Source of the DNA: DATIRA01 sp964553405
Lineage (GTDB): Bacteria; Pseudomonadota; Gammaproteobacteria; Steroidobacterales; Steroidobacteraceae
Direction: 5' to 3'
Length of the DNA stretch: 25,555 bases
NCBI GenBank assembly: GCA_964553405.1
Contig: CAZKLS010000032.1
Coordinates: forward strand, 1 to 25,555
Shown here: piece after piece, positions 7,572 to 15,746 of the stretch
Numbering within the stretch: the first letter of the stretch is position 1
Layout: each line of letters opens with the position of its first letter
Translations under genes and position numbers: made by a program
The notes under the pieces: model-generated
Told to the model about the DNA's origin: nothing
Seen by the model: only the letters and a program-made list of their open reading frames with translations
Databases searched by the model: none

Positions 7572-8450
7572 TCAGGCAGGTTCTGCGGTCGCGCCGACCT
7601 GCGGCCGCACGAGCATCAGCGCGAGCAGGCTCGCAATCCTGTCGCGCATCTCCCTGCGATCTACGATCATGTCCAGCGCGCCGTGTTCGAGCAGGAACTC
7701 ACTGCGCTGGAAGCCCTCGGGCAGGGTCTCGCGAACCGTCTGCTGGATCACCCGGGGACCGGCAAATCCGATCAGGGCGCGGGGCTCGGCGATGTTCAGG
7801 TCGCCCAGCATCGCGAGACTGGCCGACACGCCTCCGGTCGTCGGGTCGGTCAGCACCGAGATGAACGGCAGGCGGGCCGCGGCCAGGCGCGCCAGCACTG
7901 CACTGGTCTTGCTCATCTGCAACAGCGACAGCAGTCCCTCCTGCATTCGGGCGCCTCCGCTCGAGGAGAAGCAGACCAGGGGCCGGCGGTGCTCGATACA
8001 GTGCTCGGCACCCTGGACGAAGCGCTCGCCCACCACGGATCCCATCGAGCCGCCGAGAAACCTGAACTCGAACGCGCAGGCCACGACCGGGATGCCCTTC
8101 AGATTGCCTGCCATCACGACCAGCGCGTCCCGCTCGCCGGTCTGCTTCTGCGCCGCGACCAGGCGGTCCTTGTACTTGCGCGTATCCCGGAACTTGAGCG
8201 GGTCCTCCGGCTCGATCCCGACCGCGATCTCCGTGGCGTCCTCCGGATCGAGGAACCGCGCCAGCCGTTCCCTTGCGCTGATCCGCATGTGATGCGCGCA
8301 CTTTGGGCAGACCTGGAGGTTCCTCTCCAGCTCCGCCCGGTAGAGCACGGCATCGCAGGTCGGGCACTTGATCCAGAGGCCCTCGGGCACGGAGCGCGAG
8401 CGTCGCTCCGTCTTGATCCGCGAGGGCATGATCTTCTCGAACCAGGTCAT
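7572..8450 (-). CDS. accD: Acetyl-CoA carboxylase carboxyltransferase subunit beta
   Basis: 292 residues. It pairs with AccA to transfer carboxyl from biotin on AccB to acetyl-CoA, giving malonyl-CoA for fatty acid synthesis. The N-terminal zinc ribbon has C29, C32, C48 and C51 (CPTC...CPKC). The crotonase-like core shows FEFRFLGGSMGSVVGE, SSSGGARMQEG, LTDPTTGGVSAS and IGFAGPRVIQQT, all family hallmarks. ATG 8450 gives the standard MTWFEKIMPS start; a longer upstream frame runs antisense-like through truA and lacks similarity. It sits 28 nt after truA and 1 nt before folC. trpF, often found between truA and accD, is absent. Confidence 0.98.
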   Translation of the reverse strand: MTWFEKIMPSRIKTERRSRSVPEGLWIKCPTCDAVLYRAELERNLQVCPKCAHHMRISARERLARFLDPEDATEIAVGIEPEDPLKFRDTRKYKDRLVAAQKQTGERDALVVMAGNLKGIPVVACAFEFRFLGGSMGSVVGERFVQGAEHCIEHRRPLVCFSSSGGARMQEGLLSLLQMSKTSAVLARLAAARLPFISVLTDPTTGGVSASLAMLGDLNIAEPRALIGFAGPRVIQQTVRETLPEGFQRSEFLLEHGALDMIVDRREMRDRIASLLALMLVRPQVGATAEPA

Positions 8451-8478
8451 GGTGCCTCCCCGGCGACTGGCGCCTAGT

Positions 8479-9288
8479 CTACCGCCGGCCGCCGTCGCCG
8501 AGGCAAGCGCCGACGGTCGGGAGGTCGTCGAAGACGGCGGGAAGCCCGAAGGCCGCAGGGTAGGAAGGGGCGGCGAAATAGAGCCCCTGGGGCGGCGCGG
8601 TAACGCCCCCGCGCGTGCGGTCCCGGGACCCGAGCAGTTCCGCCATCCATGCACGGTCCCGCTCCCCGGAGCCCACTGCGAGCAGTGCACCGGCGATGTT
8701 GCGGACCATGTGGTGCAGGAAGGCGTTGGCCTCGATGGATATCGCGACAACCCCGCCGACCCTGCGCACGCTCACCTCGATAACGCGGCGCACGGGACTT
8801 TGCGACTGGCACTCTGCGGCACGGAACGCAGAGAAGTCGTGCTCGCCCAGCAGGACCTGCGCCGCGTCGTGCATGGCCCGCTCATCGAGGCGCTTGCGCC
8901 ACCAGCAGACGCGCTGCCGGTCCAGCGCCGGCCGGATCGACCGATCCGAAATCCGGTAGAGGTAGCGACGCGCGACGGCGCTGTGCCGGGCATGGAACTG
9001 CTCCGGAACCTCCCGGGCCCAGAGCACGCTCAACTCCGGCGGGCCGTTGCTGTTCGCGCCGAGCACCCAGGACCGCTCCGGGCGCTGCGCCGCGGTGTCG
9101 AAGTGGGCGACCTGCATCAGCGCGTGCACGCCGGCATCGGTGCGCCCGGCCGCGGTCAACTTCACTTCATGGTCGGCGACGGCCGACAGCGCGCGCTCGA
9201 GCTCGCCCTGCACGCTTCGGCCATGGGACTGGAACTGCCAGCCGCAGAACCCGGAGCCGTCGTACTCGACGCCCAGCGCGATCCGCAT
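8479..9288 (-). CDS. truA: tRNA pseudouridine(38-40) synthase
   Basis: 269 residues, normal for TruA, which isomerises uridines 38-40 in the anticodon arm of many tRNAs. Seen: RIALGVEYDGSGFCGWQ at the start, the catalytic loop TAAGRTDAGVHA with Asp51, RRYLYRI in the middle and FLHHMVRNIAGAL in the C-terminal half. ATG 9288 has the expected N-terminus. It follows fimV by 9 nt, the arrangement known from Pseudomonas and Xanthomonas, and is followed by accD. Confidence 0.97.
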   Translation of the reverse strand: MRIALGVEYDGSGFCGWQFQSHGRSVQGELERALSAVADHEVKLTAAGRTDAGVHALMQVAHFDTAAQRPERSWVLGANSNGPPELSVLWAREVPEQFHARHSAVARRYLYRISDRSIRPALDRQRVCWWRKRLDERAMHDAAQVLLGEHDFSAFRAAECQSQSPVRRVIEVSVRRVGGVVAISIEANAFLHHMVRNIAGALLAVGSGERDRAWMAELLGSRDRTRGGVTAPPQGLYFAAPSYPAAFGLPAVFDDLPTVGACLGDGGRR

Positions 9289-9297
9289 CGACCGCGG

Positions 9298-11919
9298 TCA
9301 GGGCAGACTGGCCATCAGCCGGTCGGCCTCCTGCTTCTGCCCCTGCGTGCCCTCCTGCAGCACCTCGCCGAGGATGCTGCGCGCGCCTTCCGGGTCGCCC
9401 ATGTCGATGTACGCCCGCGCGAGATCCAGCTTCGTGCCCACCTCGCTCATCGTCGCGGCCTCGTCGCCCAGCGAGAAGTCGACGGCTCCGAGCCGGCCCT
9501 CCGCCGTCTCGTCGAGTCGCGGCAGCTCGCCGGTCGCATCGAGGCGATCGCCCTGCTGCTCGTCGAGTTCCCCGAGGTGACTGGAAATCTCGCCCGAGCC
9601 GAGGATGCTGGTGACACTCAGCAGATCTTCATCGCCCTGGCCCCGGGTGCCGGTTCCCGGCACGGGATGCTCGGCCGTGTTTTCCAGCGCCGCGGCCTCG
9701 ACGGTATCGCCGAGCGCCTCCGCCTCGACGGTATCGCCCAGCATTCCCCCGGCCCGCTCGAGCTCGTCGAGCGCGCCGACATCGAGGCCCAGCTCCCCGA
9801 CCTCGACCTCCTCGGTGTTGTCGGCGGCCTCGCCGCGCTGCAGCCGCGGGGTTTCCACGGTGGGCAGCAGCGATTCGTCAGCGGCCGCGCCGCGATCCGG
9901 CTCGTCGATGACGAAATCCAGGCCGCCCTCCTCGAATGTCTGCGTCTGCGTGGACCCCAGATCGAAGTCAGGCGCCAGCGACCCGTCGTCAGGCGACGCG
10001 ATGTCCATGTCCAGCGCGGCCGCGGCATCGCCGAGTTCCATGTCGAGGTCGCCTGCCGGCCCCGATGCGCCGGTGAACATCTCGTGGTCGGCGGCGATCT
10101 GCTTGCCCATGATCGCGATCTTGTCCCACTCGCCGGGCTCGCCCTCGCCGCGGGACGCGTTGAGCTGCCCCGCCAGTTCGACGAACCGCTCCCGGTTGCC
10201 CCAGACGAAGAAGATCTCGAGCAGCTTGAGCTTCAGGTCGCGGCGCTGCGGCTCGCGCTTGATGGCCAGCTGGATAAGGTCGGCCGCCTGGTCGTACAGG
10301 CCGTAAGCCATGTGGAAATCGGCCTCGGCCAGCGGATCGCCTGCCTCGAGGTTCAGCGGCGCCTCGCCCGACAGCGTGTCCTCGATCGAGACCGGCCTCG
10401 AGCTCGGCTCGGGCGCGCTCGGCGCGGCAACCGCCGCTGGCTCGATCGCAGCCTTCTCCTCGACCAGGATGTCCGTGTCCCTGGAGCGATGCAGCGTCGA
10501 GGTCCCGCGGAGGTCGCCGCTGTCGCGGCGAACCATCGCTTCCTCGAGGCTGACTGCAGCCTCGTTGCTCTCGCGGCGGTGGCGCAGGAACAGCAGCGCT
10601 CCGGCCAGCGCGGCCAGCAGGCCCGCCAGCAGCCACCAGTACTCCATCAGCCGGGCGAGCAGCCCGGGCTGTTCGGGCTCCGGCGCGGACGCGGCCGGCA
10701 CCGGCACAGCCTCCTCCTCGACCGCCGGCACCGCGGCCTCCGGCGCCACCTCCGGCCCTTCCGCGACCAACTCGCCGGCGACAGGCTGCGCCTCGCCCGG
10801 GGCAGCCGTTGGCTCCGCGGGCTCGACGACTCCCTCCGGCGCGGCTGGCGTCTCCGGAACGGTCACGGCCGAACCCTGCAGCGTTGCCAGCTCGGCATTG
10901 CGGACCTCGAGCAGGCGCCGCGCTTCTGCCAGCTCTGCCTCGAGCTGCTGCACGCGGCTCTCGAGCGCCGCCGCCTCGGCCTGCGAGGCTCCGGTATCGG
11001 GCGCCGTCACGGTGGACGCGGACGAAGTTCCCTGCTCGGGCGTGACGAGCTTGAGGCGGCCCGAGTCTTCGGCGGCGACGGCGTCCGTGCCGCCCTGCTG
11101 CCACAATCGGTACTGACGCGAGACCTCGCTTGCGGCCGCCGCGGCGGAAATCGCCTCGATCTGGCCGGAATCGGGAATCTGGAGCGTGCTGCCCGCCTTC
11201 AGCAGGTTGATGTTGCCGTCGAAGGCCTGCGGGTTCGCCTGGTAGATCGAGATCATTGCCCGGTTGACGTCCGAGGTCGATCCCGGGTTCACCTGGCTGG
11301 CGATTCTCCAGAGCGTGTCATTGGGGCGAACCTGGTACGTCGACCCGGCCTGAACCCGTACACGGCTCGTGGCGGGCGCGGCCGCCGGGGCCGGGCGGGC
11401 GGCAGGCGCAGGTGGTGCAGCGGCGAACGGCTCGACCTCGGCCGGCGCCGGCGTACGTGCCGGCGGCGGCACTGCGGCGCGGGGAGCCGCGACCGGGGCG
11501 CGCGTCGCAGCAGCCGCACCGGCATAGACCGGCGGATCGAGCAGCACCGTGTACTCGCGCAGCAGCCGGCCCCGCGGCCAGTTCGCCTCGACCAGCAGAG
11601 TCACGAAAGGCTCGGTGACCGGGCCTGCCGACGTGACGCGAATGACATCCCGGCCGTTGGCGTCCTTCGCGACCTGGAAATTGAAATTAGACAGATAAGC
11701 TGGACGGTCCAGACCGTAGCGGCTGAACGTGTCTGCCGACGCGAGCGAGGCCCGCAGGGCGGCGAGATCCTCGTCAGTGGCGGCGACCAGTTCGATTTCT
11801 GCATCGAACGGCTGGTTCAGCGCCGAATTGCTGCGAATCTCCCCGAGACCGAGTGCCAGCGTCGCGGCCGGCGACATCAGCGCGCTCATCAACAGGACTC
11901 GACGGACGGCTTTCTTCAT
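9298..11919 (-). CDS. fimV: FimV-like peptidoglycan-binding pilus assembly protein
   Basis: 873 residues. A signal peptide covers about 1-24 (MKKAVRRVLL... ending TLALG). Residues 25-130 are the periplasmic FimV N-terminal region (GLGEIRSNSALNQP). A LysM domain lies at about 195-249 (YQVRPNDTLWRIA), then a likely coiled coil at about 313-350, a proline/glutamate-rich linker, and one membrane helix at about 427-446 followed by RHRRE. The cytoplasmic part is very acidic and ends in the FimV C-terminal helical repeat (ARAYIDMGDPEGAR). FimV/TspA proteins organise type IV pilus secretin assembly and polar cAMP signalling in Pseudomonas. ATG 11919 is chosen because GGGAG lies 5-6 nt upstream and the signal peptide begins there; an upstream in-frame ATG (11943) adds eight residues. 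A 9-residue tandem repeat occurs in the cytoplasmic part. Confidence 0.95.
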   Translation of the reverse strand: MKKAVRRVLLMSALMSPAATLALGLGEIRSNSALNQPFDAEIELVAATDEDLAALRASLASADTFSRYGLDRPAYLSNFNFQVAKDANGRDVIRVTSAGPVTEPFVTLLVEANWPRGRLLREYTVLLDPPVYAGAAAATRAPVAAPRAAVPPPARTPAPAEVEPFAAAPPAPAARPAPAAAPATSRVRVQAGSTYQVRPNDTLWRIASQVNPGSTSDVNRAMISIYQANPQAFDGNINLLKAGSTLQIPDSGQIEAISAAAAASEVSRQYRLWQQGGTDAVAAEDSGRLKLVTPEQGTSSASTVTAPDTGASQAEAAALESRVQQLEAELAEARRLLEVRNAELATLQGSAVTVPETPAAPEGVVEPAEPTAAPGEAQPVAGELVAEGPEVAPEAAVPAVEEEAVPVPAASAPEPEQPGLLARLMEYWWLLAGLLAALAGALLFLRHRRESNEAAVSLEEAMVRRDSGDLRGTSTLHRSRDTDILVEEKAAIEPAAVAAPSAPEPSSRPVSIEDTLSGEAPLNLEAGDPLAEADFHMAYGLYDQAADLIQLAIKREPQRRDLKLKLLEIFFVWGNRERFVELAGQLNASRGEGEPGEWDKIAIMGKQIAADHEMFTGASGPAGDLDMELGDAAAALDMDIASPDDGSLAPDFDLGSTQTQTFEEGGLDFVIDEPDRGAAADESLLPTVETPRLQRGEAADNTEEVEVGELGLDVGALDELERAGGMLGDTVEAEALGDTVEAAALENTAEHPVPGTGTRGQGDEDLLSVTSILGSGEISSHLGELDEQQGDRLDATGELPRLDETAEGRLGAVDFSLGDEAATMSEVGTKLDLARAYIDMGDPEGARSILGEVLQEGTQGQKQEADRLMASLP
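9695..9738 (-). repeat. 27-bp tandem repeat inside fimV (9-residue unit)
   Basis: The 17 bases at 9695-9711 recur exactly at 9722-9738, giving a 27-bp period. In the protein this reads LGDTVEAEA then LGDTVEAAA, followed by a decayed third unit LENTAEHPV. The repeat stays in frame and lies in the acidic cytoplasmic segment, where a change of copy number would preserve the reading frame. Confidence 0.8.
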
Positions 11920-12127
11920 CAGGACTCCCGCCATGCACGCCACCCCACCGGCCTCACTGCCGGTGCTGGCTCGACGGACAAGGGTGACATGAGCAAATTG
12001 AACATAACTATAGCTGACGGCAACATCCGGGCCCAGCCGCCGGATGCGCAGCGCCTTTGTAACCGGTTGGACGGCGTCATGTTCTGACGTGCCGCACAGT
12101 TCCGGGCACCCGGGATGCGGATCGGCC
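11920..12127 (-). promoter_or_regulatory. aroC-fimV intergenic region with candidate fimV promoter
   Basis: 208 bp with no supported gene. It is notably AT-rich around 11994-12013, unlike the GC-rich surroundings. On the minus strand TATAGT (12007-12012) matches a -10 box at five of six positions, about 88-93 nt before the fimV start codon, but I see no good -35 box at the right distance. The rest of the leader towards fimV (11920-11990) shows no clear feature apart from the GGGAG ribosome binding site next to the start. The promoter call is weak; an activator-dependent promoter is possible. Confidence 0.35.
12024..12046. repeat. 7-bp inverted repeat between aroC and fimV
   Basis: CATCCGG (12024-12030) and CCGGATG (12040-12046) form a perfect 7-bp stem with a 9-nt loop. 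There is no following T-run on either strand, so it is not a classical intrinsic terminator. It lies between the aroC stop and the AT-rich patch where a fimV promoter may sit. It could be a weak terminator, an operator or chance. Confidence 0.4.
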
Positions 12128-13219
12128 CTATCGCGTTATGTCGGGGATGCCCGCCGACACCCCGGCGTTCTGTGCGCGATGTCTCAAATAGTGATCCATC
12201 AGGACCAGCGCCAGCATGGCCTCGGCGATCGGCACGGCACGGATCCCGACGCAGGGGTCGTGACGGCCGGTCGTGCTCACCTCGACTGCCTTGCCCGCCG
12301 AGTCTATCGTGCGGCCGGGAATCACGATGCTGGACGTCGGCTTCAGCGCGATGCTGACCAGAACGTCCTGACCCGACGAGATGCCACCGAGCGTTCCGCC
12401 GGCGTGGTTCGACAGGAACCCGTCCGGCGTCAGCTCGTCGCGATGCTCGGAGCCCCGCTGCTCGACCGCGGCGAATCCCGCGCCCACCTCGACGGCCTTG
12501 ACGGCATTGATGCCCATCATCGCGTGCGCGATGTCGGCGTCGAGCCGGTCGAACACCGGCTCGCCGAGTCCCGGCGGTACCCGCGTCGCCACGAGGCTGA
12601 CCCTCGCGCCGATCGAGTCCCCGTCCCGGCGCAGCTGGTCGATGAGCGCCTCGAGCTCCGGAACCCGCGCGGGATCCGGGCAGAAGAAGGGATTGCCGTC
12701 GGTAGCGTCGAGATCGACCGGCTCGATCCGGATCGGACCCATCTGGGCCAGGTAGCCGCGAATCTCGACGCCGAGCTGCTCGAGCAGGAACTTCCGTGCG
12801 ATCGCGCCCGCCGCGACGCGCATCACCGTTTCGCGCGCCGACGATCGGCCGCCGCCGCGGTAATCCCGGAGCCCGTACTTGTGCTGGTACGTGTAGTCGG
12901 CGTGGCCGGGGCGGAAGCGATCCCGGATCTTCTCGTAGTCGTAGGAGCGCTGGTCGGCATTCTCGACGACCATGCCGATCGGGGTGCCGGTGGTGACGCC
13001 CTCGAAGACACCCGACAGGATGCGGACGCGATCGGGCTCGCGCCGCTGGCTGGTGTAGCGCGACGTTCCCGAGCGCCGACGCTCGACGTCCCGCTGGACG
13101 TCCTCCTCGGACAGCGCGAGGCCCGGCGGACAGCCGTCCACGATGCAGCCCAGCGCCGGCCCGTGGCTCTCGCCGAAGGTCGTGACCGTGAACGCCCGCC
13201 CGAATGTGTTGCCCGGCAT
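12128..13219 (-). CDS. aroC: Chorismate synthase
   Basis: 363 residues, as expected. It converts 5-enolpyruvylshikimate-3-phosphate to chorismate using reduced FMN, the last step of the shared aromatic pathway. Seen: the GESHGPALGCIVDG signature near the start (H19), RSGTSRYTSQRREPD, the GGGRSSARETVMRVAAGA signature, the GFAAVEQRGSEHRDE segment, SNHAGGTLGGISSGQ, and GRHDPCVGIRAVPIAEAM near the end. All family signatures are intact. It follows prmB by 3 nt, so the two are surely cotranscribed. Confidence 0.98.
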   Translation of the reverse strand: MPGNTFGRAFTVTTFGESHGPALGCIVDGCPPGLALSEEDVQRDVERRRSGTSRYTSQRREPDRVRILSGVFEGVTTGTPIGMVVENADQRSYDYEKIRDRFRPGHADYTYQHKYGLRDYRGGGRSSARETVMRVAAGAIARKFLLEQLGVEIRGYLAQMGPIRIEPVDLDATDGNPFFCPDPARVPELEALIDQLRRDGDSIGARVSLVATRVPPGLGEPVFDRLDADIAHAMMGINAVKAVEVGAGFAAVEQRGSEHRDELTPDGFLSNHAGGTLGGISSGQDVLVSIALKPTSSIVIPGRTIDSAGKAVEVSTTGRHDPCVGIRAVPIAEAMLALVLMDHYLRHRAQNAGVSAGIPDITR

Positions 13220-13222
13220 GAC

Positions 13223-14158
13223 TCAAGCCCGTCCCTGCAATGCGTGACGGTGCCTCGCGAGGTCCTCGCGCGTCAACATGAATACGCCGCCGCCGCCATG
13301 CTCGAACTCCAGCCACAGGAACGGCACCGTCGGGAACGCCTGCTGCAGGCGGTCCTCGCTGTCGCCGACCTCGACGAAAAGCGCGCCGCCCTTTTCCAGG
13401 TGCTGCTCCGCCCCGGCCAGTATCCGTCTGGTCACGTCGAGGCCATCCGTTCCTGAGCGCAGCGCAAGGTCGGGCTCGTGTCGGTATTCCGCGGGCAGCG
13501 CCGCCATTTCGGGGTCACTGACGTACGGCGGATTGGCCACGATCAGGTCGTAGCGAAGGCCGCCCACGGGAGCGAACACGTCGCCCTGCAGCAGGCGCAC
13601 TCGACCCTCCATGCCGTGCTTCGCGACGTTGCGCCGTGCCACCTGCAGCGCCGCCGGCGACAGGTCGACCGCGTCCACCGTCGCGCCTTCGAGGTATCTG
13701 GCACAAGCGATCGCGATGCAGCCCGATCCCGTGCCGACGTCGAGCACCCGCCGGATCTGGCCGGGCTGCAGCCAGGGCTCGAATCCGGCCAGGATCAGCT
13801 CGGCGAACGGCGAGCGCGGCACGATCACGCGCTCGTCCACCTCGAATTCCATTCCTGCGAACCACATGCGCCCCATCAGGTAGGCGGCCGGGATGCGTTG
13901 CTCAATCCGGCGCTCGAGCAGCCGCGCGACCCGCTCAACGTCGGCCGCACCAGGGCGCAGATCGTAAGCAGCCTCGCTCGCGGCATGCTCGAGCCCGAGC
14001 GCATGGAATACCAGTGCCGCTGACTCGTCGATCGCATCGCCCATGCCGTGTCCGTAGCACAGCCCGGCACGCTCGAACGCGACGGCCCCGGCACGGACCA
14101 ACTCCAGGACCGTGGCCCCTGCAGGTATCTCGATCCGAGGCGGTGGTGAATCAGCCAT
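13223..14158 (-). CDS. prmB: Ribosomal protein uL3 N5-glutamine methyltransferase
   Basis: 311 residues, close to E. coli PrmB (310). It uses S-adenosylmethionine to methylate a glutamine of ribosomal protein L3. Seen: SAM motif I LDVGTGSGCIAIA (139-151), the NPPY catalytic motif at 209-212, and VPRSPFAEL (113-121), which separates PrmB from the release-factor enzyme PrmC. ATG 14158 is used; TTG 14164 two codons upstream is an equal candidate with ACGGA at a good distance. It lies 3 nt upstream of aroC, the order known from E. coli, and is divergent from the SCO1-like gene. Confidence 0.94.
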   Translation of the reverse strand: MADSPPPRIEIPAGATVLELVRAGAVAFERAGLCYGHGMGDAIDESAALVFHALGLEHAASEAAYDLRPGAADVERVARLLERRIEQRIPAAYLMGRMWFAGMEFEVDERVIVPRSPFAELILAGFEPWLQPGQIRRVLDVGTGSGCIAIACARYLEGATVDAVDLSPAALQVARRNVAKHGMEGRVRLLQGDVFAPVGGLRYDLIVANPPYVSDPEMAALPAEYRHEPDLALRSGTDGLDVTRRILAGAEQHLEKGGALFVEVGDSEDRLQQAFPTVPFLWLEFEHGGGGVFMLTREDLARHRHALQGRA

Positions 14159-14175
14159 GGTCAAGGAGTCCGTTG

Positions 14176-14184
14176 TGGGATAAT
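14176..14184 (+). promoter_or_regulatory. Extended -10 promoter element for the SCO1-psd-epmA unit
   Basis: TGGGATAAT reads as a TGn extended -10 with GATAAT, five of six matches to consensus. It lies 44 nt before the downstream ATG at 14228, in the divergent gap between prmB and the SCO1-like gene. No -35 box is recognisable, which is acceptable for extended -10 promoters. Confidence 0.45.
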
Positions 14185-14227
14185 CGAACGCCCAGCGTTT
14201 CCGGACCGAGTTTCCACGAATCCGATC

Positions 14228-14860
14228 ATGGCCATGCGCCCTGTCATCGTCGGCGTCATTGCGATTCTAGCCTTCGCGCTGGGCGCATATCTTGCCCGCG
14301 ACGTCCTGCCGTCGAAGCGCACACCGCCCGAACTGGCAGGCGCGACGGTCTTCACCGAACCGCGGCCGCTGCCGGACGTCGACCTGACGGACCAGGACGG
14401 CGGCCGGCTCGACGCCGAGGCGCTGCGCTCGCACTGGACACTGGTGTTCTTCGGTTTCACGCATTGTCCCGACGTCTGCCCGACCACGCTTGCGACGCTG
14501 GCACAGGCCCGCCGCCAGCTCGCAGACCTGCCGCCGCAGGAGCGGCCCCGCGTGCTGCTCGTCAGCGTGGATCCCGAGCGGGACGACGCCGAGCGGCTCG
14601 GCAGCTACGTCCGTTTCTTCGACCCCGACTTCATCGGCGCGACCGGCACCCCGGAACAGGTCGCGGCTGCCGCGGCCGCGTTCGGCGTCCCCTACGCCAA
14701 GGTGCCGCTGCCCGGTGGCGGCTACACGATGGACCACGGCTCCGGCGTGTTCGTGGTCGGCCCGCCGGGACTGGTGGCCTACTCGTCCGGACCGCAGGAT
14801 GCGACGGCGCTGGCGAACGACTATCGCAAGATCGTCGCGTACGCAGGGCGACGGTCTTGA
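14228..14860 (+). CDS. SCO1/SenC family copper-binding thioredoxin-fold protein
   Basis: 210 residues. An N-terminal membrane anchor or uncleaved signal covers about 5-22 (VIVGVIAILAFALGAYLA). The thioredoxin-like domain has FGFTHCPDVCPTTL with the copper-binding pair C80 and C84, the SVDPERDD segment, and H170 in YTMDHGSG, the third copper ligand. SCO proteins deliver copper to the CuA site of cytochrome c oxidase or act as periplasmic thiol reductases. No oxidase gene is in view to decide between these. A second ATG two codons in (14234) could be the start; neither has a strong ribosome binding site. Its stop overlaps the psd start by 4 nt. Confidence 0.93.
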   Translation: MAMRPVIVGVIAILAFALGAYLARDVLPSKRTPPELAGATVFTEPRPLPDVDLTDQDGGRLDAEALRSHWTLVFFGFTHCPDVCPTTLATLAQARRQLADLPPQERPRVLLVSVDPERDDAERLGSYVRFFDPDFIGATGTPEQVAAAAAAFGVPYAKVPLPGGGYTMDHGSGVFVVGPPGLVAYSSGPQDATALANDYRKIVAYAGRRS

Positions 14861-15738
14861 GCGAGCGGGACCGGACGGCCGACCCGCTCGACCGTGCCTT
14901 CGCGTTGCTGCAGAAGCTTCTGCCGAAGCAGCTGCTCTCCCGGGCGATGCACGCGCTCGCCCGCAGCACGCGTCCTTCGCTGCGCAACGCGATGATCGGC
15001 ACGACACTGCGCGCCTACCCGATGGTGGACATGCGCGAGGCGATCGAGCCCGACCCGTACGCCTATCCCTCGTTCAATGCGTTCTTCACCAGGGCGCTGC
15101 GGCCTGAAACGAGGCCCGTGGCAGGCGGTGAGGATGTGCTGGTCTCGCCGGTCGACGGCACGGTCAGCCAGCTCGGCGCGATTCGCGAGGGCAGGCTGTT
15201 GCAGGCGAAGGGCATCCACTACTCCGTACCGGCCCTGCTCGCGGACGAATCCGCGATGGCGCGCTACTCGGACGGCAGCCATGCCTGCCTGTACCTCGCG
15301 CCATACAACTACCACCGGATACACATGCCGCTCGATGCCCGGCTCGTCGCCACGCGCTACGTGCCGGGGGCCTTGTTCAGCGTCAATGCATCCACCGCAC
15401 GCAGCGTCCCGGACCTGTACGCCCGCAACGAGCGCGTGGTCTGCGAGTTCGAGAGCTCGTCGGGCCCGCTCGCGATGGTGCTGGTCGGTGCCCTGTTCGT
15501 CGGCAGCATCGAGACCGTTTACGCGGGCGAGGTCAATCCGCCGGCCGGCCGCGGCGGCGGCGTTCGCCAGCTGGCAGAGGGACGCGGCAGGCGCTTCTCG
15601 AAAGGCGAGGAACTCGCCCGCTTCAACATGGGATCGACCGTCGTGCTGCTGCATGGCCACGGGCGGCTGCAGTTCGCCGACGGCATCGCGCCGGGCAGCA
15701 TCGTGCGCATGGGCCAGGCACTCGCACGGATCGGCTGA
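14857..15738 (+). CDS. psd: Phosphatidylserine decarboxylase proenzyme
   Basis: 293 residues. It converts phosphatidylserine to phosphatidylethanolamine at the inner membrane. The proenzyme self-cleaves before a serine that becomes the pyruvoyl group: here NMGST with S260, where most relatives have LGST. Other hallmarks are PSFNAFFTR, SPVDG with D100, APYNYHRIHMP with H153 and H156, YVPGALFSVN and GSIETV. The start is TTG 14857, forming a TTGA overlap with the SCO1-like stop and preceded by AGGG; no ATG occurs early enough. This fits the bacterial class of roughly 280-300 residues. epmA follows after 8 nt. Confidence 0.96.
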   Translation: MSERDRTADPLDRAFALLQKLLPKQLLSRAMHALARSTRPSLRNAMIGTTLRAYPMVDMREAIEPDPYAYPSFNAFFTRALRPETRPVAGGEDVLVSPVDGTVSQLGAIREGRLLQAKGIHYSVPALLADESAMARYSDGSHACLYLAPYNYHRIHMPLDARLVATRYVPGALFSVNASTARSVPDLYARNERVVCEFESSSGPLAMVLVGALFVGSIETVYAGEVNPPAGRGGGVRQLAEGRGRRFSKGEELARFNMGSTVVLLHGHGRLQFADGIAPGSIVRMGQALARIG

Positions 15739-15746
15739 GCGTGCTG

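Noticed and set aside
8368..12087. Plus-strand open frame of 1239 codons opposite truA and fimV
   Set aside because: It runs antisense through accD, truA and fimV, which have clear domains and start sites. Its product is low-complexity Arg/Leu/Gly-rich with no recognisable domain, as expected for high-GC shadow frames.
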